Positions 52,817 to 61,558 of a DNA stretch of 64,000 nucleotides are shown here, piece after piece. The notes below the pieces were generated by a model. It saw nothing but the letters and a program-made list of their open reading frames with translations, was not told the origin of the DNA and did not search any database. Location: positions 18,442 through 82,441 of the forward strand of contig JBKOWU010000088.1 in NCBI GenBank assembly GCA_046724555.1, read 5' to 3'. This stretch comes from JAFAQB01 sp046724555 (GTDB taxonomy: Archaea; Thermoproteota; Nitrososphaeria; Nitrososphaerales; Nitrososphaeraceae). The position numbers and the translations under genes are program-made. Each line of letters opens with the position of its first letter. The first letter of the stretch is position 1.

Positions 52817-53842
52817 GTGAACAGGATTGTAAATCTTTTGTTACTAGTCAATATCAATATATACTGGTCTGTAATCTACAATACTCTGCATAACAAAACA
52901 CTCGTTTACAACGAAAACGGTAAGATATATGCTAAAAAAATCGGAGTTTTTGAAAACGTCGAATATATGCGTATTTTATCGAATCGCTTAGCCTGGAGAA
53001 TAACAGAGTTACTATCATACAAGCCTATGTATCCAGCCCAAATTGCAAAGGAACTAAAGGTTTACGAACAAAGTGTTTATTACTATATTCGCACTTTATT
53101 ATCAAGTGGAGTAATAGAAGAGGTCGGATCTAATATTATAAGGGGCGGAACGGCTAGGCTATACAAGACCTCAAACCCGTCATTTGGTGTGGAAATGAAC
53201 TGGGGAGAAAAACACATTGATTCCCTAGGACAGGCTCAAAATAAGTACAGATATGCCAATAACTTCTTCAGAGAATATATAGTTAATAATTCATTTCAAG
53301 GTCTTATAATTGTAGGTGCGCCTGGACCTCATGGACCATACAAATCATCTGCTCGAGACGGGCATTATGCGGTCCATTTAGCTTTTTTTTTAGGGATGCT
53401 TAGTGATATTCCACCTGAATTTATAGTCAAGCTCGATTCTGATGCAAAAGCAGAGAAGGTTCTTAACCATAGCACTTTAATTTCCATTGGCGGACCTGGA
53501 ACAAACATAGTAACAGCTGAATTCAATAGATATCTGCCAATAAAGTTTAATCAGGCGAACTTTTGGTCAGGCCTGGTAGAAGGATCAGGGAAATTTTACA
53601 ACTCCGATAATCATGGTTTAATTGCAAAGATAAAAAATCCATACAATGATAACGGAACTATTATTGTAATTGCTGGTGTAAGATCTATTGGAACTAAGTC
53701 TGCAGTTATTGCATTAACAAACTATAGTGAAGAAATTTTAAAAGATTACCAAAACCAAGAGGAATGGGCTTTGGTAGTTCAAGGGTTTGATATGAACTCA
53801 GACGGAAAGATAGACCATGTGGATATTGTGTCGAAGGTATAA
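52817..53842 (+). CDS. winged-helix protein fused to an S-layer-like domain
   Basis: The 341-residue protein has an N-terminal winged helix (about 50-110: RILSNRLAWRITELLSYKPM, PAQIAKELKVYEQSVYYYIRTLL split) of the ArsR/MarR kind, then a second half (about 145-341) resembling the outer domain of archaeal S-layer proteins: LIIVGAPGPHGPYKSSARDG, LISIGGPGTNIVTAEFNRYL, GTIIVIAGVRSIGTKSAVIAL (each split by loops). It ends with an EF-hand/dockerin-like DMNSDGKIDHVD (325-336). There is no signal peptide, so it acts in the cytoplasm unless the start is wrong. The start may be GTG 52817 or an internal Met near residue 51. Regulation of surface genes is a hypothesis. Confidence 0.65.
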   Translation: MNRIVNLLLLVNINIYWSVIYNTLHNKTLVYNENGKIYAKKIGVFENVEYMRILSNRLAWRITELLSYKPMYPAQIAKELKVYEQSVYYYIRTLLSSGVIEEVGSNIIRGGTARLYKTSNPSFGVEMNWGEKHIDSLGQAQNKYRYANNFFREYIVNNSFQGLIIVGAPGPHGPYKSSARDGHYAVHLAFFLGMLSDIPPEFIVKLDSDAKAEKVLNHSTLISIGGPGTNIVTAEFNRYLPIKFNQANFWSGLVEGSGKFYNSDNHGLIAKIKNPYNDNGTIIVIAGVRSIGTKSAVIALTNYSEEILKDYQNQEEWALVVQGFDMNSDGKIDHVDIVSKV

Positions 53843-53867
53843 AGATATCTAGCGCGTTTGAGCAAAT

Positions 53868-54365
53868 TTACGCCTCTGAACTAGCGGGTGAAGCAGACAA
53901 ATGCAACAAAATTTGTTGTTCTTCTTCACGTCGTACTAAATATCCAGGAATATTTACGATTCTGTTACCTAAGGAAACATGTCCATGGGCCACCATCTGT
54001 CTTGCCTGTTGAGCTGATTTTAAAGCTCCCTTCTTCATTACCAATGTTTGCAGTCTTCGTTCGAGCAGGTCTTCAATCTTCAAGTTCAAGACTTCATCAA
54101 GTGTAGCAGACTGATTTACTAGCCCCAGTCTGTTAAGGAATGTTAATAGCTGTGTTTCTTTTTCTTGTCTGACTTCTGTAGGAAGAGCCAACAGAGCTCG
54201 TGCCTGATTCCTAAATCTAGCAACTTCAGATTGGGCCCTCCAGAGTTCCCGTTTATTTCTCAGTCCGTATGAACCGACTACATAGAGTTCAGCGTTAAGT
54301 TGATCCGTAGTCCATATTCTTCTTGGTCTACGAAACATTTTCTTTGGTTTATGCGGATCTCCCAT
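53868..54365 (-). CDS. rps4: 30S ribosomal protein uS4
   Basis: The 165-residue protein starts MGDPHKPKKMFRRPRRIW, which is the archaeal uS4 N-terminus, and has the S4 RNA-binding domain around KGALKSAQQARQMVAHGHVSLGNRIVNIPGY (split, about 112-142). It organises the 5' domain of 16S rRNA. ATG 54365 was chosen; a longer frame upstream (to 54575) is an out-of-phase reading of the rps13 tail. It follows rps13 by 14 bases. The usual next genes uS11 and rpoD are not found here: the downstream neighbour is on the opposite strand. Confidence 0.9.
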   Translation of the reverse strand: MGDPHKPKKMFRRPRRIWTTDQLNAELYVVGSYGLRNKRELWRAQSEVARFRNQARALLALPTEVRQEKETQLLTFLNRLGLVNQSATLDEVLNLKIEDLLERRLQTLVMKKGALKSAQQARQMVAHGHVSLGNRIVNIPGYLVRREEEQQILLHLSASPASSEA

Positions 54366-54379
54366 AACACAACTACCTA

Positions 54380-54967
54380 TTATTTCTTGGGTGCTTCCTT
54401 TGGTGTGCCGGTAGGCGCCTTGGGTGCAGATTCCGCTGACGGAGCAGGTGGAGCAACTCCGACCCCTGTAGCAGACGCGGCCGATGGCATACCTCCTCCC
54501 CCTCCTGCTGGCATAGGCTTCCCCGTCTTCTTGACACCTACAGCTCCGCCTCTTCTTCCCGTTGTTCTCGTGCACTGCCCTCTGACCCTTAAACCGAACA
54601 TATGCCTATATCCTCTCCAACTCATTACATTCTTTTCACGATCGATATCATTTGATATCGCGAAATCCATATCCGATGTGATTAGGTGTTGATGTGAACC
54701 CGTATCTATATCCTTCCGTCTGTTAAGGTACCACTCTGGTACTCCTGATTTTGAGGGATTCTTAACAGCTGCTTCGACCTCGGTCAATTCTCTATCTGTT
54801 ATAAATCCAACGCGAATATTCGGATTTATATTCAGGGATTGAAGTAAAACTTGAGAATAATTATAACCAATACCTCTAATTTCACTTAATGCCGTAATTA
54901 ATTTCTTGCTTCCGGCAATATCCTTGCCTGCAATTCTAACAATGTGCTTATAGTCTGACGCTGACAA
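54380..54967 (-). CDS. rps13: 30S ribosomal protein uS13 with extended C-terminus
   Basis: The 195-residue protein has the canonical uS13 body: HIVRIAGKDIAGSKKLITALSEIRGIGYNYSQ (split), the H2TH-like turn and GYRHMFGLRVRGQCTRTTGRRGG (about 118-140). After the basic GKPMP segment comes a 45-residue Gly/Ala/Pro/Ser-rich tail (about 151-195) that is longer than most archaeal uS13, which end near 150. The tail is low-complexity and probably disordered. The start is TTG 54967. It is co-transcribed with rps4. The tail composition suggests an addition rather than a fused domain. Confidence 0.85.
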   Translation of the reverse strand: MSASDYKHIVRIAGKDIAGSKKLITALSEIRGIGYNYSQVLLQSLNINPNIRVGFITDRELTEVEAAVKNPSKSGVPEWYLNRRKDIDTGSHQHLITSDMDFAISNDIDREKNVMSWRGYRHMFGLRVRGQCTRTTGRRGGAVGVKKTGKPMPAGGGGGMPSAASATGVGVAPPAPSAESAPKAPTGTPKEAPKK

Positions 54968-55210
54968 GCAAAAGGTGAAGATAAGATCCTCAATAAAAAC
55001 TATGCTTAAACTATAACCCTAAGTTTCAAATACGTCTTATCATACCATAGTTCAGTCAATACATTGTGTTTATGCATAATGAATAACATATCTCAGATAA
55101 ACTGAGAGTATATAGAATAGTGAGTATTTGAAATGCCTATTTAGCAAGGTAACAATCTTATCTCAATCGACAATGTTTAAATCTCGAGAAGAATACGCAA
55201 TTTTTATAGA

Positions 55211-56875
55211 TTGGGTTCGAATAACATTAAAGATATTGTAAACCGTGCCTATAACTTAGATCCGAAATATACACAAATAGTGGCAGGAGTTCCCGAAGAC
55301 TACAAACAGATAAAAACATTGGGAGATTTATTGGAGATTCGTTACAAGCATGTTCCAATAGAAGAGCAGATGAGGACTAACCTTATTATGAAAATGAAAA
55401 ATAACGAGTATCCATACAAAGGTATTATAGGCTATGATGAAGACGTCATCCCGGCTGTCAACAGGGCGATCTTATCTGGCCATGATATTCTATTTGTAGG
55501 ACAGATCGGACAAGCAAAAACAAAAATCGCTGAATCCATAGCAAAGAATCTTCTTTCCATAATACCTGTGGTCAAAGGCAGTATAACAAATGATGTTCCA
55601 ATCTCTATTCCTGAACAGCAACTACTCAACCTTCTAACTGATTCAGGAGTATCACATTCTTATCCAGAGTTCACTATCTCAAAAGAATCTGAGGACACTA
55701 TAAGTAACAACAAGCTGGATACCAAAATTGACTGGGTAAATGGAGAGGATAGGTATAGATATATTCTTGCGACGCCTGATATATCAGTTAAGGATCTAGT
55801 AGGTCAAATCGACGCGATTAAAATTGCAAAGAGCGGCCTTCAACTTTATGATATAGAATCGTACTCTCCTGGTCAGCTGTTACAGGCTCGACATGGTATT
55901 CTATGTATAGATGAACTTCCAGTGCTGGATCCGCGAAAACAAGTTGCACTCTTAAGTGTTTTGCAGGAAGGAAAATTTACAACGGGATCATATCCGGTGA
56001 TTTTCAAACCAGATGCAAAAATTATTGCAACCGCTAACCCAATTGATTATACTCATTCGGGTAAAGTTATTGAACCTTTGTTTGATAGATTAAGAAGTCA
56101 TATAGACACACATTATCCCACCAATATTAATAATGAAATGCTTATTATAATTCAAGAAGCACGAATTGCAGACAAGAAGAACGTCGTTTTGCCAATTTTC
56201 ATTCTAGAAACTGTGGCGGAGATAACAAAATTCGCAAGAATTCATCATGATATAAATCATGACAAAGGTGTCAGTGTTAGGATGGGAATTCATTCAACAG
56301 AACTTTTAGTAGGTGAAGCAGAACGAACCAGATCTATACAGCATTCTGTAAAGGCAATCCCAAGATTTTGCGATATTCATGGTATTTATCAAGCTTGCAA
56401 ATTTGAGTTGTCTGAAATGGAAGATAATCGACAAAACAGGATAAATATACTTGATTCTATAATTGGCGGTGCTATAAAAGAAGTTTCCCTTCGATATGTT
56501 CAAAGACTTGCATCAGACCGAATAATGAAATTAAAGGACGAATTTGCAAAGAATAAAACATTTTCAGTATCACAAATGATGATAGGTAATGATAACAATA
56601 ATAGAACTGATCTAGCTGATTATGAATCACAACTGGCAGAGTTGCCCTATTTTAGATCAGTCTTAAATGAAACAGTGGCATACATCAAATATGAGCAAGA
56701 CAAATTCGTGGGCTTGGCCAATCATTTCGGAATAGCAACTGACAATATATCAGTTTCACAAGACACAGACGGGGAATTTTCTGCGTCGGCTATAGAAGTA
56801 CTCTTAGAGGGTCTTAGATATACTGAACCGCCAATATTAGAAAAGAAGGATAAGAGCAATTATGAAGCCATTTGA
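55211..56875 (+). CDS. MoxR/ChlI-type AAA+ ATPase
   Basis: The 554-residue ATPase has Walker A GQIGQAKT (97-104; the Ala is usual in MoxR proteins), a large insertion (about 122-190) between Walker A and Walker B, Walker B LCIDELP (231-237), sensor-1 ATANPIDY (about 272-279) and a helical lid; the layout resembles magnesium-chelatase subunit I. MoxR-type ATPases act with VWA proteins as chaperones for metal-cofactor insertion or complex assembly. The TTG start is the longest possibility; a later GTG/TTG is conceivable because a TATA-like box sits directly before TTG. It overlaps the next gene, a VWA protein, by 14 bases, so the two are translationally coupled. Confidence 0.85.
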   Translation: MGSNNIKDIVNRAYNLDPKYTQIVAGVPEDYKQIKTLGDLLEIRYKHVPIEEQMRTNLIMKMKNNEYPYKGIIGYDEDVIPAVNRAILSGHDILFVGQIGQAKTKIAESIAKNLLSIIPVVKGSITNDVPISIPEQQLLNLLTDSGVSHSYPEFTISKESEDTISNNKLDTKIDWVNGEDRYRYILATPDISVKDLVGQIDAIKIAKSGLQLYDIESYSPGQLLQARHGILCIDELPVLDPRKQVALLSVLQEGKFTTGSYPVIFKPDAKIIATANPIDYTHSGKVIEPLFDRLRSHIDTHYPTNINNEMLIIIQEARIADKKNVVLPIFILETVAEITKFARIHHDINHDKGVSVRMGIHSTELLVGEAERTRSIQHSVKAIPRFCDIHGIYQACKFELSEMEDNRQNRINILDSIIGGAIKEVSLRYVQRLASDRIMKLKDEFAKNKTFSVSQMMIGNDNNNRTDLADYESQLAELPYFRSVLNETVAYIKYEQDKFVGLANHFGIATDNISVSQDTDGEFSASAIEVLLEGLRYTEPPILEKKDKSNYEAI

Positions 56876-58256
56876 CACTTGCGATTCGGATGCAAAAACA
56901 TTTATTTACTTTCCCAGTCAACGTACCGAAGACAACCAAAATAGTCAACAACACATTTATGATTTACCAAGAGATATACTAGATAATTTATTGAATGTTA
57001 TTGGAAGAGAAGTACTTCGAGAAAAAACCCCCACAATGGAGGAGCTTGAACAAACGCTGCAGGATGTATTACAAACTAATGGCGTTGAACAAAACTACGA
57101 GAAGCAAGAACATGGAAATAAACAGAGTACAAATAACAATACTAGCGGCCTGCATGTTGTAGGTAAACCGGCAATCAGGTACTTAATACAGAAGGGATAT
57201 CTTAAGGACTCCACTAAGTGGCTTAGCTCAAAAGGCTTTTTAGAGGTAGGGGGAAGGATTTTGGGTGACGTCATGATGGCCTTGAAAAAAGGTGACTTTG
57301 GATTACATTCCACTACAGATCTTGGTTCTGGTGGTATTATAATGGATACGACTAAGAAATATGAGCCAGGCAACGATATTAGGCTCATAAACGTTCCAGC
57401 TTCCCTGCTTAACGCGGTTCAGAGAGCAGCGAAAAACAAGGATCAGATCAAGATCCCCCTGGCAATAAACATAGAGGACTTAGAAGAATACGAGACAATG
57501 CGAGACGTTAGGGTTGCAGTAGTTTACTGTATTGACTTGAGTTCCACTATGCGATATTCTTCTATGTTCGGTGATATGAGTAGAATTGAAGCTGCCAAAA
57601 GAGCACTGTGGAGTATTTTCCTATTGAATCGCAAATACTTTCCGTCAGATTCCATTTACATTGTTGGATTCGGAGCATTAGCATCAAAAGTTGCAGCGCA
57701 GGACATTCCATACTTAAAGACATTTGAACCAGGCTCTGACTTTTTACATTATACAAATTATCAATCTGCATTTCGTTTGGCTAGGAAAATACTGCAAAAA
57801 GATGGTGCACTTAACCGTCGAATAGTACTAATAACTGATGGCCATCCTAGTGCTTGCTTTATTGATGATAACAATGAGCACGACAAGATTTTATCTCAAA
57901 GACCGTATGCTCATTTCTATACTGCAGACGATGAAACACTTAAAGCAGTGAGAGAAGACCAAGATATGACTCTTGACACTAATTCAGGAGAAGTAGTATA
58001 TCTTTGTTATCGCTACAGACAGGTAGACCAGTACATAGGAGAAAAAACAATACAAGAGGCTAGAAAATGCCGTAGAATGGGCTTTGAAATAGATACTATC
58101 ATGATAAGTGAAGAGGATTCATTGCTAGAATATGTTAATGAAATGGAAAAGCACGTAAGAGGCAGATCTTATTACATAAACCCAAATGTAATTGACAAGG
58201 TTTTGCTGACTGATTACCTGAACAACAGGAAGCAGACCATCAGAGCTCATTCGTAG
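56862..58256 (+). CDS. VWA-domain protein, partner of the preceding MoxR ATPase
   Basis: The 464-residue protein has an N-terminal helical part (1-150), a Gly-rich linker and a VWA domain (about 215-410) with MIDAS elements D225-L-S227-S-T229, a downstream Thr (HYTNYQSA region) and TDGHPSA (around 324). The last MIDAS Ser is replaced by Thr but metal binding looks intact. ChlD-, CoxE- and NorD-type VWA proteins recognise the client while the ATPase drives remodelling. It overlaps the ATPase gene by 14 bases and is followed, 106 bases later, by a second ATPase. No membrane segment or signal peptide is visible. Confidence 0.85.
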   Translation: MKPFDTCDSDAKTFIYFPSQRTEDNQNSQQHIYDLPRDILDNLLNVIGREVLREKTPTMEELEQTLQDVLQTNGVEQNYEKQEHGNKQSTNNNTSGLHVVGKPAIRYLIQKGYLKDSTKWLSSKGFLEVGGRILGDVMMALKKGDFGLHSTTDLGSGGIIMDTTKKYEPGNDIRLINVPASLLNAVQRAAKNKDQIKIPLAINIEDLEEYETMRDVRVAVVYCIDLSSTMRYSSMFGDMSRIEAAKRALWSIFLLNRKYFPSDSIYIVGFGALASKVAAQDIPYLKTFEPGSDFLHYTNYQSAFRLARKILQKDGALNRRIVLITDGHPSACFIDDNNEHDKILSQRPYAHFYTADDETLKAVREDQDMTLDTNSGEVVYLCYRYRQVDQYIGEKTIQEARKCRRMGFEIDTIMISEEDSLLEYVNEMEKHVRGRSYYINPNVIDKVLLTDYLNNRKQTIRAHS

Positions 58257-58361
58257 TTATAGATGCTTAAAGAGCAGAGAGTATGCACTTCAGATCTGGC
58301 TGGGTATTAGTTTTTATGTATAGATACACCATCAAAAACACGTAGCTGGTTGAGATAGAAT

Positions 58362-59165
58362 ATGATGCTTGAAATTAATTACATTGACTGGAATAACGCC
58401 CTAAGTATATTGAGCAAAGCCTTCGAAACTAAATTGTTTGTTTTAATTATAGGGCCAAAAGGCACAGGCAAGACCACTTTAGTACGTAAATTCGCATCAC
58501 ATATGAAAAAAGACCTATACTCAGTGAACTTTAGTCTTCGCACAAGGGAGTCCCATTTAATTGGAACGAAAACCCTCGAGAAAGGTGAAGTTAGCTTCGT
58601 CGAAGGCATACTCGTAAAATCTATGCGTGATGGAAATATGTTATATCTGGATGAGCTTAATGCTGCGGAAGCAGATGTGTTATTGCGGCTTGATGAAGCA
58701 TTAGACGATAGAAGACAACTTGTTTTAAAAGAAGCTGAAGGACAAATAGTTAATGCTGCCGCGGATTGGTTTGTAATTGCAACGATCAATCCTTTGTCGC
58801 ATGTTGGAACAAAAGAGTTGCCTCCCCAGCTTTTAAGCAGATTTCCCTTTAGACTGAAATTGGAATACCCTCCGGAGGATATAGAATTGCAGATTATAAA
58901 CCAACATACTTCAGTGGATAGTTCAAAAATAGACGAAGTAAAACGTTCCATAAAGCTAGCGGAAAGCCTAAGAGAAGCGGCAGCCTTAGAGGAATTATAT
59001 TATAGTCCGAGTCTCAGAGAAACCATTGCTTTTGCAAAACTGATCGGCAAAGGTGTAGCTAGCAAGCAGGCAGCAGAAATAGTCTATGCAAATGTATACG
59101 ATCAATGGGGAGAAGTAGAATACCAAAAGGTAATGGATATGATAACATCAATTTTCGACAGCTAG
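58362..59165 (+). CDS. MoxR-family AAA+ ATPase, NorQ/CbbQ-like
   Basis: The 267-residue ATPase has Walker A GPKGTGKT (31-38), the RTRESHLIGTKTLEKGE loop (about 60-76), Walker B LYLDELN (94-100) with D97/E98, sensor-1 ATINP (around 139-143) and a C-terminal helical lid. Size and motif order match NorQ/CbbQ/NirQ/GvpN-type proteins, which form hexameric rings. CbbQ activates Rubisco and NorQ is needed for iron insertion into cNOR, always with a VWA partner (CbbO/NorD). Here the partner follows 33 bases later. The first ATPase in this cluster is larger and more divergent. Confidence 0.85.
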   Translation: MMLEINYIDWNNALSILSKAFETKLFVLIIGPKGTGKTTLVRKFASHMKKDLYSVNFSLRTRESHLIGTKTLEKGEVSFVEGILVKSMRDGNMLYLDELNAAEADVLLRLDEALDDRRQLVLKEAEGQIVNAAADWFVIATINPLSHVGTKELPPQLLSRFPFRLKLEYPPEDIELQIINQHTSVDSSKIDEVKRSIKLAESLREAAALEELYYSPSLRETIAFAKLIGKGVASKQAAEIVYANVYDQWGEVEYQKVMDMITSIFDS

Positions 59166-59197
59166 TGTCTAGCATGTAATAGTGTAACACAATAAAT

Positions 59198-60766
59198 ATG
59201 ATAATGCGGAATGATGTTTTATTAGATATAGCTACATTCCTGGCGAGAAGGTGGTCAGGAAATTCTAGAATAGTCATATCAATAATGCGTGACATAATAC
59301 CTACAGCCAGACCTGAGAAAGGTCAGATAGTTCTTCCGATTATTGATTATTTTCCAGGTACGGATTTTCAAAAATACAGACAGTGGCGCGTTGCACTATG
59401 GTATGAATCTATGCGTATTATGCACTCGTCAAAAGTCTTGAGCTACGACCATGCATACGGCTTTCTACTTAACACTATAGAAAAGAAACGTATTGAGTTT
59501 CTTGGACTTTTACAATGGCAGGGCATGGTAAAAGAAATTATTTTCAATGAGAGTATATTTTGGTTATCCTGTCCTCTTCTCAATTCCCTCTATGGTAGGC
59601 ATAAAGTAGTAGAAGCATTCTCACAATACTTTCTGACAGGATATATCAAAGGTGAATTATTTGGGAGCGAATTTGAAAGAGTAAAGGCGTCAGCTGAGTT
59701 TGCTAACAGTCTAGTAGATCAAGCAATTAAGAACGACTATGGTACCGATTGGATCGAACGACATATCCCTAAGCTAATCAAAATGCTTGAAATAGATCCT
59801 CTTGTTTCTATTCCTATTATTGCTCCACGAACAAGGATTGGGTTGTCAATTAACAGAAGCGATCTTTTAAAGCAGATAGAAAACCTATTGAGTACGAGTA
59901 CCAAGTATAAACCAGACGAGATCGAAAGTGCATCAAAAAAAGTTGCGGAAGGAAACGACGTGTTGAACGAATTTAAGACGCTATTAAATGAGAGCACAAA
60001 GACCGAGAATAAGGGTTATGAAAGCTTGGAGAACCTAGGATTAAGTATTCCCAAGAGATTGGATTTAGATGAGACACAGATTTATGATATGGATTTGATC
60101 GAAAGGACTAAGGCAGCATTTAGAGACTGGAAAAGTGGTTGGATAGAATTACATGATAAAACCGGCGAAGAATTTGATTCTGAGAGCTATGCTGAAATGC
60201 TCGCGAAGCCGTTTCTAACAGATGTTAAATTGTCCATTCGAACAAAGGTTGCTATCCTGCTTGATCACTCGAGCAGTATTGAGGACGTCGAATTGCAATA
60301 TAAGCAAGCAACAATTGCTTTATGTGAAGCATTATATCATCTTGGTGTAAAATTTGCAGTATATGCGTTCAGTACTGAAGCTCGACAGGTAAAGTGTTGG
60401 ATAATAAAACCATTGAACATAAAATGGTCAACAATTAGCGCGCGACGTCTAGCACAGATAAAAGCAAGTGGCGGCACTCCTCTTGCAGAGATTTATGGTT
60501 TGCTGTTACCTATCACCAAGTCATTTAAACCCGAGATAATGGTAACCTTGACGGATGGCGAACCATCGGATTCTAGTGCTGTGCGTGAAATGGTGCTTTC
60601 TTATAGAAAGATGGGTATAAACATGGTAGGGCTTGGTGTAGGGCGGAATTTAAGCGATTCAGTTGGTATAGCACATAATTTGAAATATTTGAATTATCAA
60701 AAAACACTAGCCGTTAGTAGGTTGCAGGACATACCTAAAAAAGTTATTAATCTATTACGGGTCTAG
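59198..60766 (+). CDS. VWA-domain protein, NorD/CbbO-like
   Basis: The 522-residue protein has a large helical N-terminal region (1-340) and a VWA domain near the C-terminus with a complete MIDAS: DHSSS (D356-S360), SGGTPLAEIYG (around 438) and TDGEPSD (around 459). This is the architecture of NorD and CbbO. The Trp- and aromatic-rich N-terminal region (about 60-150) probably contacts the client or the ATPase ring. It is the last gene of the four-gene block; after it come about 330 bases without a gene. No client enzyme (nitric oxide reductase, Rubisco, gas vesicle) is adjacent. Confidence 0.85.
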   Translation: MIMRNDVLLDIATFLARRWSGNSRIVISIMRDIIPTARPEKGQIVLPIIDYFPGTDFQKYRQWRVALWYESMRIMHSSKVLSYDHAYGFLLNTIEKKRIEFLGLLQWQGMVKEIIFNESIFWLSCPLLNSLYGRHKVVEAFSQYFLTGYIKGELFGSEFERVKASAEFANSLVDQAIKNDYGTDWIERHIPKLIKMLEIDPLVSIPIIAPRTRIGLSINRSDLLKQIENLLSTSTKYKPDEIESASKKVAEGNDVLNEFKTLLNESTKTENKGYESLENLGLSIPKRLDLDETQIYDMDLIERTKAAFRDWKSGWIELHDKTGEEFDSESYAEMLAKPFLTDVKLSIRTKVAILLDHSSSIEDVELQYKQATIALCEALYHLGVKFAVYAFSTEARQVKCWIIKPLNIKWSTISARRLAQIKASGGTPLAEIYGLLLPITKSFKPEIMVTLTDGEPSDSSAVREMVLSYRKMGINMVGLGVGRNLSDSVGIAHNLKYLNYQKTLAVSRLQDIPKKVINLLRV

Positions 60767-61094
60767 ATCGCAATTTATACTTTGACGGCATTTTAAAAAC
60801 TTCACATTTTTGATTCGATTGAACGATTAGACAATATGGATGAATTATGTTACTATTCCATTTTCACCTTCAAGCATATTTTCACAAACATCGGGCCGGG
60901 ATCTTTTAATATTATCTTTAAAACATCGAAATGATATTCATAATGACTGTATCTAGTATAGTGGACTCTATACTACAACACATAATACACATTTCTCAAA
61001 AGAACATTGATACGAATACGTTTCGATGAATTATTCTGTATAGCGCAAAAAGTTTAGAAGATTATTTTGGTCACTGTCATCGTTGGAATCATGC
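60767..61094. other. convergent intergenic region
   Basis: About 330 bases between the VWA gene and the AbrB-like gene. TTTTAAAAACTTCACATTTTTG (60789-60810) could end transcription of the four-gene block. No gene or RNA motif is seen. Confidence 0.4.
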
Positions 61095-61304
61095 TTAGTA
61101 TTCTTTTTCTTCCTTTCTTACAACTAGTCGATTGTTTACTATCTCGTAAACCAGTGATTCATTATGTTTGAAATCTAACTGATTGGCTACGTCTATGTTG
61201 AAGGTTAATGTAAGAATATTTTTACCGATCATTGCAGTGGCGCTACCAAATACATTTGATCTTTGCTGTTGTGATGAACCAAATTGTTTTTTATGATGTT
61301 TCAT
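61095..61304 (-). CDS. AbrB/SpoVT-like small protein, 69 aa
   Basis: The 69-residue protein has a basic, Gln-rich start (MKHHKKQFGSSQQQRS) and then a stretch with the rhythm of an AbrB/MazE swapped-hairpin barrel: IGKNILTLTFNIDVANQLDFKHNESLVYEIV (split), NNRLVVRKEE. Such proteins bind DNA as dimers and act as regulators or antitoxins. No toxin gene is next to it, so a regulator is more likely. The assignment rests on pattern only. Confidence 0.5.
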   Translation of the reverse strand: MKHHKKQFGSSQQQRSNVFGSATAMIGKNILTLTFNIDVANQLDFKHNESLVYEIVNNRLVVRKEEKEY

Positions 61305-61558
61305 TTTTATACCGTCTATCTTAAGACACTAATTCCATAAATACATTGACAATAGCACATATGTCTTATGGCACACTATCTATTTTAAGGACCTTTAGCT
61401 GGCTCACGTATAAGATGCCGTTACCTTTTATCTATGAAACCAAAGAGGTGATATCTTTGACCATAAAACTATCTAACGTATAACGATATATACGTATTAG
61501 GTATATGCGTATTAATTACGAACTTAAATAAAGCAGTTCTCGACATATGCCGCTAATT

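Noticed and set aside
54363..54575. N-terminal extension of the uS4 frame (70 extra residues)
   Set aside because: The extra part is the antiphase reading of the rps13 tail, Cys/Arg-rich and unlike uS4; the archaeal uS4 start MGDPHKPKK at 54365 is clear.
55208..55222. GGGTTCGAAT resembling a tRNA T-loop
   Set aside because: These bases are the first codons of the MoxR ATPase gene just after a TATA-like box; no cloverleaf can be drawn around them.
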